From Datnioides undecimradiatus (taxonomy: Eukaryota; Chordata; Actinopteri; Lobotiformes; Datnioididae), in NCBI GenBank assembly GCA_008933995.1, contig WARS01000026.1:8746001-8810000 (forward strand): a DNA stretch of 64,000 bases, read 5' to 3'. Under the pieces are notes generated by a model. It had not been told where the DNA came from and made no database searches. It was given only the letters and a program-made list of their open reading frames with translations. Positions 51,801 to 62,500 of this stretch are shown here, in pieces. A program made the translations under genes and the position numbers. Position 1 is the first letter of the stretch. Each line of letters begins with the position of its first letter.

Positions 51801-54800
51801 TGTCACACATATGTCATGGAGGTTGTTAATGAACACAGGTGGAACCGAAGTTCCCATTTTCTTTTCACGCAACCGTCTCTGACACGAGTTGCTGTCACTA
51901 CTACAGTCCCGATCCCTGCCCCCGGCAGAAACACAACTCACCTGTAGCAGTTGTACTTGTATTTGTTGTAGCTCCCCAGTGATGTCATGGCTCCCAGGCA
52001 AATGGCGTAGGAGAAGAAAATCTGGGTTCCTGCATCAATCCATACCTGAGGTGACAGAGGTTCAGTGATTTTCAGTGATTTCTGAATTTAATCATGACCT
52101 CCTTACTGTTGGCTATTTAAAATACAAATGACGGCTCTCACAGTTTAATATAATAGCATTTACTCGTTAGAAAACGGGTTACTGGACTATTCAACAGATG
52201 TGAAGCTACATTAGAATTCAGGTGGAGTTGATGATTAAAATACATCAAATATTTACCCTCTTTTAGCTTTGTTTTGGTCTACACCAACTCTTTATCTGCC
52301 ATATGTTCCACTGTGGTTGGCTGCTAACTGTGTGTGTCTGCTGTTTGGTAGCATACAGTCTGATTTTAGAGATTTCTCAGTCAAAATGGCTAAAAATTAC
52401 ACAGTAGTGAGCAATGAGACTGAACCAAAAGTTGTGGCCAAAAAATCAAAACAATGGCCCTAAAGATGCTCTAAATAACTGTTTTACACATTATTAATGA
52501 TGTGATCCATTTTTTTTATGTAAAAAAAAATTAACTAGAGCTAGTTAAATATTGCACCAATCAGTCACAGTCACCACCATTTCCACACTAGCAAAGCCTC
52601 TACAATGACTCTGCAGAGGGTAATGGTGAAATGTCAGTAATTCTATCTGAAACCTCATGAACATCATGTTCTCTTTGAGGCATAGTGAAATCTCTTTAAT
52701 TTCAACACCTCAGCATTTGCACAGGATCCATGGGGGCGAGTCAGTCGAGACATATCCGCTTGGTTTTGATGTTAATCCAGTTGTTCATGAGGAAGAATCT
52801 AATCAAGTTACATAACCCAAAAAAAACCTCTTAACATGTAAAACTCTACACTACAAGGTGTATCTGAGCAATCAATGGGGAGATCGATTCCATTTAAATA
52901 TGAAGCTACAGATGTACAGATGGTTAGCCAAGCTTAGCATTAAGACTGCAGACGGGGAAAAAAGCTAGCCTGTTTCTGTCCAAAGGTGACAAAAATATCC
53001 CACATTTTGTTGTTGTTTTTGATTTTGTTACTTTTGGAAAGAGCATGGATAGATGGTTCCAGTCTTTATGCTAAGTTAATGTAAGGAATGTCAAAGTCGT
53101 GAGGGAGTAGACAGAGTAGGGAGCTGTTACTGAAAAAGAGGAGGTGAAGATGAAGTCTTGATTTTACCTCTGGATCTTGTAGGCGGGTCAGGTCAGGGTA
53201 AAGGTAAAATTTGATCCCTTCAGCTGCCCCTGGCAGGGTCACACCGCGCACGAGCAGCACAATCAGCATCACAAATGGGAAAGTGGCTGTTATGTACACC
53301 ACCTAGACAGGGCGAAGGAATTAGTAGCCATAATATTAAACTACAGACTTATGACTCATCATTCTTGAGAGAAGATGGGATAAACACTACTTTCTTTTTA
53401 AGCTCTCATTATTAACTTGTACTTTTTGCCAACTACAGGACAAAAGAAACAGCGCTCGTGTTATCTGGTAAGAATTCCCTCACTGCCACAAGTATTTTCT
53501 CAGAGAAAAAGGAGGTGAGGTCTGCGGACAGTGATGTATGCTGCCTACAAAGGTCATGATAAAAGCACAGTAGAGAACAAAGCAGTGCTGCATGAAGGCT
53601 TCTCTCTTTCTAAACTGCTATATGGGTTAAAGATTAAGGATAATTATTTTATGGCACACCAATCACAACAATGAACCTTGAATTAATACAGAAATAAATC
53701 CACAAATAGTTTTTAATGGCATTATTAATTTTCCTTGCAGAGTCAATCCTGTTGGCTCTGGCCCAGTTTCTGTCCTGCTAAACAAAACAGAGAGCAGTCA
53801 ACTGTTTACAGCCGACAGTGAGTCTGGCCAACGAGCAACTTCGAGGACAGCAGAAGCTTGTGTCTTTAAAGCAACCAAATTAACTGCCTTCCAAGCATGT
53901 GGGTTTTCTCTGAGCAACAGTGTTTTGTCACTGATTTGTCAGACAAAAAAATAAAGGCCAAACAGCATCCAGGCAACACAATAAGTACAGGATGTGTTTA
54001 CGCCTCAGCACTTACTTTCCCAGTGGACTTGACTCCCTTCCAGATGCAGAAGAAACAGATAACCCATACTGCTAGGAGACACAGGGCCAGGTCCCACTTA
54101 AGGGGCCCTATGTCCTCAATCCCAGTGGAGATGCTCAGGACGTTGCGTCTGTGGAGAATACAAAGACACAGAACAGGTTGTCTAGTATATAGGTCAAATG
54201 ACATCTCATCTGTCCAGAGTCTGAATATACTAAAATGTGTAGGTCTACTTGGAAAAGCTTTGAAACTGGGGGCTTAAAGTTGCTACTGCTGCATAAACAT
54301 ATATGATTTGGTATAATGATGAATTGTTAAAATTAGACATTTAACAACAATGAAAAACATGATTTGGATGGATGGATTTCCAGCTGATATTTTAGTTCAA
54401 AAGATAAAGTTAAAGCTGCAAATGAACGTATGAAAGGCACTGTACAAAGTTTATTACAAACTGATGAAGAGCTAAAGGTAAACTGTGCCTTTTGTGTGAA
54501 CAGTGCCTGTTCAAACACATTTACGCAAGCGAGAAAAAGAGACTTTAGTATATTCATGCATGTGCGTGTGTGTGTGTGTGTGTGTGTGTGCTGGTTAGGC
54601 ATGCTGTCTACAACTACTCACTCCCAGAACTCGGTAACGGGGGAGGTAAAGTTGGTAATGTTGGCTGCGAGCCATAGGGTCTTGTTCTTGCGGACTGTGT
54701 CCTCTACACAGTGCTCTGTGTTCCAGGACTGCTTGCATTTTGCCCAGGGGAGCTCAGGCTGAAAGCACTGAAATAGGTAGTAGAGTCCCCAAGCCAAGAT

Positions 54801-56601
54801 CACGATGTAGTAGATGTTCAGCAGAGATACAATCACAACTGAGGCATAGCCAATACCTGCAGAGGAGAAGGAAGGAAGGCAGGTTTTAAAATCAGCTCAA
54901 AATACCAAGACAGTGTTATGATTCATATTTTCTTCACATCTAACAGGTAAGCTTTTAATTGTGTGATAGCTTAGTTTAAACCTTGCAATAAACATGATGG
55001 CAAACAGTTGCCCATTTACACATTCAGCAGAAAGAGAGCAACATTTGCTTTCACTTGGACTTGTGATTCTGGTTCGACATTCACTCGCTTTCTTTTAGAT
55101 CCTTTTTTGGTCTCCACCAGCTTCTGAGGGAAGTAGCAACCCCTGTAGCTGCTAAATGCTCCACTATGTTCACCAGCTAGTTGCTGATGGTGCCTCTTTG
55201 CCACTGGTGCAGAAAGAGGTAGTGGTTGGTGAGGCATTAAAGCGGCTGTCCCTGTGACCAAAAACTACACACAATATCTCTCACATACTAGTAGTTATAC
55301 GATCCACTGTTTGAAAAGTAAAGATGATAATGAAAATTTTGTTTTTCCTGTTCCTCATTGATTAACTTATCATCTTGCTGAAGTGATGTAGAAGTGTACT
55401 CCACAGTTTATCAGTATTTTTACTGTTGGTCATGGTTACGGACACACTTTTGACCATACCACACCCATCAGTGCTGCCAGCTGTAACTTTCAACCAGAGA
55501 GGGCAGTAAAACACCCATCTTCAGCCTGGCAGTTACATTAGTCTTTAAAAGAGGACCAAATGTAAATAATTTAACTGCTTGAGTGAGGTGGAGACTGCAG
55601 CTTTCACAAACATGACGACCAACCAACTCTTTATCAAGTTTCTAGGCTTTCCAGGCTACCTACTGTTATAATGTCCTTAGTGTTTTTACGTTATTTTTAG
55701 ATGACTTTGCCATGAACCTGTGCAAAGAAATCCCCAGTACTCTTCCAGTGCTTGAGAGTATTTTTAAACTGATCATCTCTGTTGCCCCCACCTCCTCTTT
55801 CCCACATACCAAATGCAAACTGATAGACAAGTCAATGCTGTGACAGGTGTCTGTGAGTGCAAACTCGACTGTGTGCCGGTGTGCAGGGAATAAAGTCATG
55901 AATTCTCCAGTGTGATAAAAACACGTGAAGGCAATCGGAAGGAGGGTGGTGGGGTGGACAATGGTAAGATTTGCGATTGGCCAGTTTTGTGGAGCACTTG
56001 TGGACTTTCTCTGCTGTGCCAGACGCTGCGCCAGATGGACAGACAGCAGCAGCCTCAATCTCTGTGAATAGCGGAGACCATCAGCAGCTGCCAGAAATCC
56101 GGTGTCACACAGTTTCCGCTCTTTTCATGTCAGGTCCCACGTGTGAACATGAGTAAGGGTGTGACGGCAGCTGCTGAGGGTGCAGTGCCTCAGTGTTTGT
56201 CTACAGCTGTCACTCAAAGGTGAGAAGGCCGGCACATACGAGAAATGAGAGGCCCCGGAGTGTCTTGGAGTATTTGTGGCTCATCTCAGGTCAGAGAACC
56301 AATGAGAAAACGCAACCCTGACAATGCTCTCATTGATGACATACAGTATTAATAATATCCCATAAGTGGAGACAAAACAAGTGGATCCACACCGCAGCTC
56401 TGTGTCAACAAAAATGATCTTTTCATGCAGACCTGCTGTGTGAGACTGTACCCATTGCTAGGCAACTTGATGGGTTTTTTTTGGTAGTCTGTTTCCATGG
56501 TAACCAGGAACTCATCAACCCATTATACACATCAAATGTGAAACCCAAGTATGACTAAATGTGTTGGAGCATCTTCAAACATGTGGTGTTGGTGTTGAAA
56601 T

Positions 56602-56649
<48 letters not shown>

Positions 56650-57441
56650 GGTCAGACCTATGTGAACAATTTGCCTGAAACTGTGGCTGTCATTAATGTA
56701 TCCTACTGTTATCATTCTTCCTCCATGATACACTCCTGCTGCTGCTATGCTGTGTAATGTCATTCACACAACACCAAGCAGCCTACTAAAGTAAGACTGG
56801 TCCAATTACCCCGCTAAGGGTGCAGGAAGTAAATCAGGGCAGAATTTTTGTTTGGACAAGTGCAGCTTTTAGACAGTGTTAAATATTAAATAATCTGGTC
56901 AGGGATGATTTGTGCAGTGATGCATGGTCTATATTTCTGTGTGTATGTGTGAGAGAGAGCATGGACAGTGTTTATGTGTCTGTTTGACTGACCAGTGAAG
57001 ATAGGGCAGAGCTTGGCCCAGCAGGTGATCCCTCCTTCAGAGGTATACTGGCCCAGTGCAACTTCCAAGAAGAACACAGGCAGACCACCCCCAAACAGGA
57101 AGATGAAGTAAGGGATAAGAAACGCACCTGGGTAATAGATAAAGGAAACAGCTCAGAGACAGATGTCTTCTTGCTATGATCACAATTTTGTGTGTGTGTG
57201 TCTTCTGCTCACCTCCACCGTTTTTATAACAAAGGTATGGGAAGCGCCAGACATTTCCTAATCCAACAAAGCCTCCGGCCACAGACAGGACGAAGTCGAG
57301 CTTACTGGCCCATTTCTCCCTCTGAGGAGCCTTGCCTTCAGCTTCGTCCTCAGGCCGTGTGCCTGGGCTCTTCCCCGGTGAAGGTTTCAGGGTGTCCTTG
57401 TGAAAGTCCTTCAGGCATTGGAACTTTTCTTTTTGTGCCAT
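45813..57441 (-). CDS. slc6a6: Sodium- and chloride-dependent taurine transporter
   Basis: This plasma-membrane transporter takes up taurine (and beta-alanine) with Na+ and Cl-. Coding exons in transcript order: 57441-57213, 57127-56993, 54856-54622, 54148-54016, 53302-53168, 52045-51942, 51797-51673, 50204-50092, 48960-48823, 48377-48275, 46953-46853, 46739-46569, 45968-45813. All phases match, giving 625 residues (human about 620). The N-terminus [20 protein letters not shown] and the C-terminus [11 protein letters not shown] are TauT-specific. The first membrane segment contains [20 protein letters not shown], the conserved SLC6 substrate/Na+ site, and twelve segments are expected. The large second extracellular loop carries NKT, NIT and NFT glycosylation sites (about residues 179-191). 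[20 protein letters not shown] is also conserved. Two teleost copies exist in some lineages and I cannot assign which this is. Confidence 0.97.
48067..48100 (-). other. G-rich quadruplex-type motif in an slc6a6 intron
   Basis: The plus strand has C runs of about 6, 3, 2, 7 and 4, so the transcript strand is G-rich with enough runs of three or more G for an intramolecular quadruplex. It lies upstream, in transcript sense, of the exon at 48377-48275 being removed from its flank, within the intron 48274-46954. Confidence 0.6.
52898..53085. mobile_element. Short terminal-inverted-repeat element (family C)
   Basis: It begins ATATGAAGCTACAG and TTAGCCAAGCTTAGCATTAA, followed by GACTG, and ends with CCAGTCTTTATGCTAAGTTA; the ends are imperfect inverted repeats. 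Inside, AAAGCTAGCCTGTTTCTGTC and CAAAGGTGACAAAAAT match a short element I remember from fish genomes. It lies in the slc6a6 intron between exons at 53302-53168 and 52045-51942. Confidence 0.55.
54565..54590. repeat. (GT)n microsatellite
   Basis: It lies about 30 bp from the exon boundary at 54622 in an slc6a6 intron, close to the donor on the minus strand. Confidence 0.95.
56603..56648. repeat. (GT)n microsatellite
   Basis: About 23 units in the slc6a6 intron 54857-56992. Confidence 0.95.
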
Positions 57442-57442
57442 G

Positions 57443-59317
57443 CTGTGGATGGAGAAAAAAGGGAGGAAAAGGACGTGAGATGAGATGGACAGAGACAAAG
57501 ACAGAGGAAGCAAGACAGAGGTGAGTGGGATAAGGCACAGATAGGGAGGAGCATTAGGGAGATAATGCTGTCTACTGATTGCGTTACAGCATGCAGTGTA
57601 ACCACTGAGTACATGATATACGGTACTATGTTGCTAATCTTGCTAATCTGAACAACTGATGCATGGAGGTCATTCAGACTAGAGAAATGTCTGGGCAGTT
57701 AATTTGCACTAAGACAGACAGCACAAGCCTTGCACAGTCACAGAGTCACAGTGAAAAGACCAACTTTGTTCTCCTGCCTTAATCACCAAATCAGTGAAAC
57801 TATTCGTAGATAATCAGAATATTTAACACCTGTAGCTTGTGTCTATGGAGACACTCTGGTAACAGCATGTGGACGTTCACATCAGTATCTTTGACTGGCT
57901 TGGCATGTAGTTTTGTTTTCTAACTTTACTCTGTTTCTGCTCAGAGGGGGGCACATTGTCACTGAGGGAAAAAGGAAGGGAAGGTTCGGACACAATACGT
58001 GCCTTTTAAGACCTCGCCTGACCCTGAATGAAAATTTTTCTTTTAGCGTTCTTCTTATGCTACTGTTTCAGCAACAAGTCAGTGCGCCGTAATCCAAATT
58101 TAGACAGGAAGATATCCCCTCTGCATTCCCAAAGCCCTGGCTGCTCTCCGGAAGATACAACAGCTTAAGTTCACTTGAGTGTTTACACTGTAAACCGCCT
58201 TTCCAAGAAAGACAGGATTTGTTATTACTGACCAAGGTATCCTATTTCCCCTCATGAGCCAAAGAGGAGAAAAGAAACCCTAATAGGACAGGAATAACTG
58301 AGTAAGACATGTCAAAACAGACTATGATTTAAGTTCCCAGCTGGCATATAAAGAAGAACAAAAGAGGGACAATGAGACAGGCATAATTCAATGTAAAATA
58401 TGAGATTAAATGTAATACTACTGAGAAGAGTTTGTTCTTCTTCCCCCAAAATTAGATTGTTAGATTGTGTTGTTAATCATTAATCCAAAAAAACCCAAAC
58501 TCTGCAGAAAATTTTGAAACATTTAAAATATCAATCTGAGTTTTCTTCTTGTTGCAAACAACTTTTTAAACTGCTATAAACAAGTGAAACATTTGAAAAT
58601 TGAGTAGGAGTTAAGCCCAATCATAACCGTGTTAATAAAAACTTTCTCCTGTCGGGAATTTGCTCCGCTACCAGCAACCACATTAGAGGCAAGATTTCCT
58701 GAAGCTCTCACATTCCTACTGGGAACTATGTGTCTTCTCACTTAATCAACACTAGAACAACAACCCCTCCATCCCCCTGTGTGCATACTGCATCCCATCA
58801 TTTCTCTCTTCCTGTTATGCATGACAAGTCAACTCGAACCGCTTTTCCATTCTCAGACCTCCTTACATAACTGGATCAGTTCTTGTCCACTCTGTTTCTC
58901 ATCCTGTTTTCTGTCTCTCTCTTTATCCCTTTTACCCTCCTTTTGCTCTCGTCTGCTCAGCGTATGCTTTCACCTGCCTGCATGCTGATAGCATGCTGTC
59001 TGCCCGCCAGATAAGACTTAAGGCAAACTGTCCTTGGGATTTAATCCAGATATACTTGACTACGGAGTCCTTATAAAAAAACATCCAAGCACAATACTAT
59101 CATATTCGACTGATATCTGTAACTCTTTCTACCTAGACATCTTGACAATATGATCACAAAAGTCAACAGTAATATCTATTTGCAATTCTACCACTATTTA
59201 TCATTCCTTTTAACAATCCAACACAACGTTAAAATATCTACCAAAGCATTATATTTCTTTTGATTCAACTAGCTTAAAGCCCATTCATGTAGAAAAAGTC
59301 TCTGTCTCAAAACTTAC
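57443..59317 (-). other. slc6a6: First intron of slc6a6
   Basis: It runs between the 5' exon ending at 59318 (donor GTAAGT) and the acceptor at 57443-57445. No coding exon or recognisable element is seen. A pyrimidine-rich stretch lies at about 58790-58980 on the plus strand. Confidence 0.55.
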
Positions 59318-59365
59318 ATTTCCTTCATGGCTGCGACTATGTATAGAGTTCCCCTCTCTCAGCTG
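59318..59365 (-). other. slc6a6: slc6a6 5' exon with an in-frame upstream start
   Basis: The minus strand reads GCAGCCATGAAGGAAAT and then a consensus donor GTAAGT at 59317. When spliced to the acceptor at 57442, the codons are ATG AAG GAA ATC ATG GCA, so the upstream ATG (59328-59326) is in frame and would add MKEI before the usual MAQKEK. The 5' end near 59365 is inferred from the promoter elements. Confidence 0.55.
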
Positions 59366-59388
59366 TCACCATTCCTCTGTACTGAATG

Positions 59389-59535
59389 CCTTTATGCCGA
59401 CACGGGTCACAAGAAGTGGAGCTGACAGCAGGACCCGCCCCTTGGCTAAAGACAATTAAATCCAAAGTAGAGATTGGACGCAGCCACGCTATGACAGACA
59501 ACTCAGGTACTAACGTGGGACACTGTAAATTTCCA
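59389..59535 (-). promoter_or_regulatory. slc6a6: slc6a6 proximal promoter with TonE-like site
   Basis: Read on the minus strand, the order is TGGAAATTTAC (59535-59525), CCAAT (59477-59473), GGGGCGG (59441-59435) and CATAAA (59396-59391), about 25-30 bases before the proposed start. The first fits the tonicity-response consensus TGGAAANNYNY bound by NFAT5/TonEBP. Osmotic control of taurine transporters through such sites is established in mammals. Function here is inferred. Confidence 0.5.
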
Positions 59536-61142
59536 CTTGCCACTACTCCCTGCCCACAAACATACACACAGCCAAGTGGTGGGGGATGATGAGAGTGTGT
59601 CACACATGCACACACACTTATTCATGTTGGAGACACAGAGGACAAGTCAGAGAAAAAGAAAGACTGGGCTGGTCCAACAGCGGGGGCTGGTCTTGAATTA
59701 TGATCTTGTACAAATGGATGAACTGAAGGCAGCACTGAGAGTTTTAGTGCCTTTTTTCTACTATTGCAAACACTAAAGCACTAAAATACGAAGTATGGTT
59801 TTATAACAAGCCCCTCATAACATCATCACGCCACTTCCAAGCATCTTTGTGTGAAAACTATTTTTATTAGCTCTTATGCTGTGATAATTCCTGGTATGCG
59901 GGACATTTTGAATCACTGTCCTCCATTCTTTCATGACATGCGCTTTGTTATCTGGGAAATGTAAACGAATACAGTATCAGCTTATAACAATTCCAAATAA
60001 GGCAGTGTGTCTCCTCTTCTTGTCCATGGTCTGTTGAGACACCATTCACTGCTCTAAGAGCTCACAATGGCTGTTCAAATGCTGGCATGCAAGAGTCATT
60101 TAATTAATGATAAATTCCTCTTGCAGGATTTGCAGACGAGGGAGGAGGATGATCTGATGACAAGCTGCTGTTCAAATACTGCACACACACCTTTGACACC
60201 TCTTAGCTTTGCACGACTCCATAATCCATCATATTTTGGTCAGTGTCATGCTCTGTGTGCTATTTTGGTTATGTAACCCTTGACAGACACTGTCTAATCT
60301 ATTGTGAGAGAGGCCATGGTGTTTTTATGTTAAAGGTGGATATTTGCACTTGAGAGAAAGTCTTTCATGTGGGTCATCGTATAAAAGTATTTCCCCTTTG
60401 ATGAAGAGAAAAACGTGGTGTTTGTTCATTGCTCATTGGAAACCTGTGTAAAAAAGGTTTAATTACAACCTATAGTTGTGTCCTGAATCCATTGTGAGTT
60501 TTGATTTTAATGTGTCTCTTCTGAGTTTTGGCTTTGAAATAAATCCTCACCTAAGGTATCTTGTGTGTCAATGTGGAAGATTCTGTGTTGTATTTATGGA
60601 GTCTTACACAAATCAAGAAATCACAATGCCAGGAAGACAGTCAAATTGTATTATAATTTAAACTTAATTTAGCAGGTTTTAATGACCTTTAGTTAATAAT
60701 TAGTTAAAACAGGCCAGCAGTTTGAATAAAATAAAAAAGCTAGGACTGCATTTGCCTATTTCACAGTAAAATATATAACCTTTAACCGAGAAAACACTTT
60801 TATTATAAATATTCAATTAAAACAATGTGAATATTAATAAACCACTCCGTATCATACAGGAAAACCTTAGGAAACCCTTTGAAAACTCCTGTTTCAAGTT
60901 CTCAAATTTGGAAGTCTGTTGTCAACACCGCAGCTATAAAAGGTGCAGTGACCCCTCAGTTTTTATCCTGCTGAGAGAGCGGATTGGGGTTATTAAAGGA
61001 CACACGTCAATCAATCATACACTGGTTGGGGCGGAGACAAAATAAGTAGGTTAAGTATGTGGCAGTAAGCACAAGATATAAGCTAGTAAACGTCTTAGTT
61101 CATCAGTCCTGCTTCAGCAGACTCCTCTGAAGGGTGCATAAA

Positions 61143-61180
61143 CATTCATTCACTCACTCATTCATTCATGTATTCATTCG
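61143..61180. repeat. CATT-rich microsatellite
   Basis: Interrupted CATT/CACT tetranucleotide units upstream of slc6a6. Confidence 0.85.
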
Positions 61181-62394
61181 TCCATTAAGTGGTTTACTTG
61201 TGGGTTTGGGGGGCAAAGGTGCACCCGGAGAAGTGAATAAACAATACACACCCATAAAAAAACGCGCATCCAACACCATTACACATGCACACACATACAA
61301 ACACAGACTCATCACATGTCTCCGTGAAGCCGGGGCGCGCCTGAACGCATCACGGCAGACCTCCAAAAAATGATCAAAGAGAAACGAAGCGCAGGGTCTT
61401 ATCAGCTTTAAACACAGGAAACCGGGTTCAAAGGCCAAACCGGCGATTTTATAACCGAAACAGGGTTTGGCCAAGTTATTTTTTAAGGAGGTACAGCAGG
61501 GTGTTTTTTTAACGGAAGCATAATGGAAATTATTAGGACACAGTATCATATCAAAGAAAAAGAGAGCAAATGTGATGTGTTTGTCTCAGATGATAAAAAT
61601 AATCAAGATGCCTGCCCATCCAATGTCAAAATACGGTTACATGTTACTTTCATATTTAACGTGCAATGAAAAAAAAAATCAATAATCTTTAAAAGGGAGA
61701 CAATCTACTTGTTCTGTTATTCTATTTCGCACTTTTGTAATAACAACGTTAACCTCATTCACTGACTTGATATGTAAAGAAGATGCCGGATTACCTGTCG
61801 TTTTACTAAGCAGCCTGTTGTTCCTTGTTTTGTAGCCTACGTTTAACGCTGAGTGAGACAATTTAATCTATTTGTCTGTAAGACCATTGTTTCTATGAGC
61901 TGGTGCGCGTTTAATATCAGTTTGAGTGGAAAATCACCAGCTTCTCCATGCAACAACTTCTTAAAGCGACAGCCTCCCTCCGTCCGCCCTTCACCTGACT
62001 CCCCAACAGTCACTATGACCGCTCAAATGAGTCACCGCTTACAGTATGTTCTTATGGCATTTAGGCTGCATATTGATTTTCATTCACTTGCAACATTTGC
62101 CAGTGACCTGCAAAAGTTAACCAGTTTATTTTCTTTTGAATGCAGTTTCTTTTGAAACTTTACTATTTGTCAGATTTATGTCTTTTATTGTGTTTTAAAA
62201 GCAATTTAAATGTTTTCCTAATGTCTTATTTTCAATGTATTTCTCAGCTTCTTTAAATCAGCACCATTCAAATACATAGCAGCTGCTATATGTTTGAATA
62301 ATGCGTTATAAATAATATTCTTTTGCCAGATATATTACAGTAACACAGTGAACAGGGTGAATTTTGCATCTAAGCATTGTCTGAACATCTGAAC

Positions 62395-62500
62395 TGTGGC
62401 ATTTAGCTCAAAGCATCACTATTACTACGTGCAGCCCAGCCTCACAGAGCTGCTACCATGGCTGTAGACTCTTAATCTTGTTTAGACATAAGTGGTCAAA
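62395..62500 (+). repeat. Dispersed repeat, family A, 3' fragment (copy 4)
   Basis: GGCATTTAGCTCAAAGCATC, CCTCACAGAGCTGCTACCAT and GGCTGTAGACTCTTAATCTT match the 3' part of the family A copies in grip2. Confidence 0.6.

Noticed and set aside
61853..62155. 100-codon open frame upstream of slc6a6
   Set aside because: It has no domain and no splice or promoter support, and the composition is like that of the flanking non-coding DNA.
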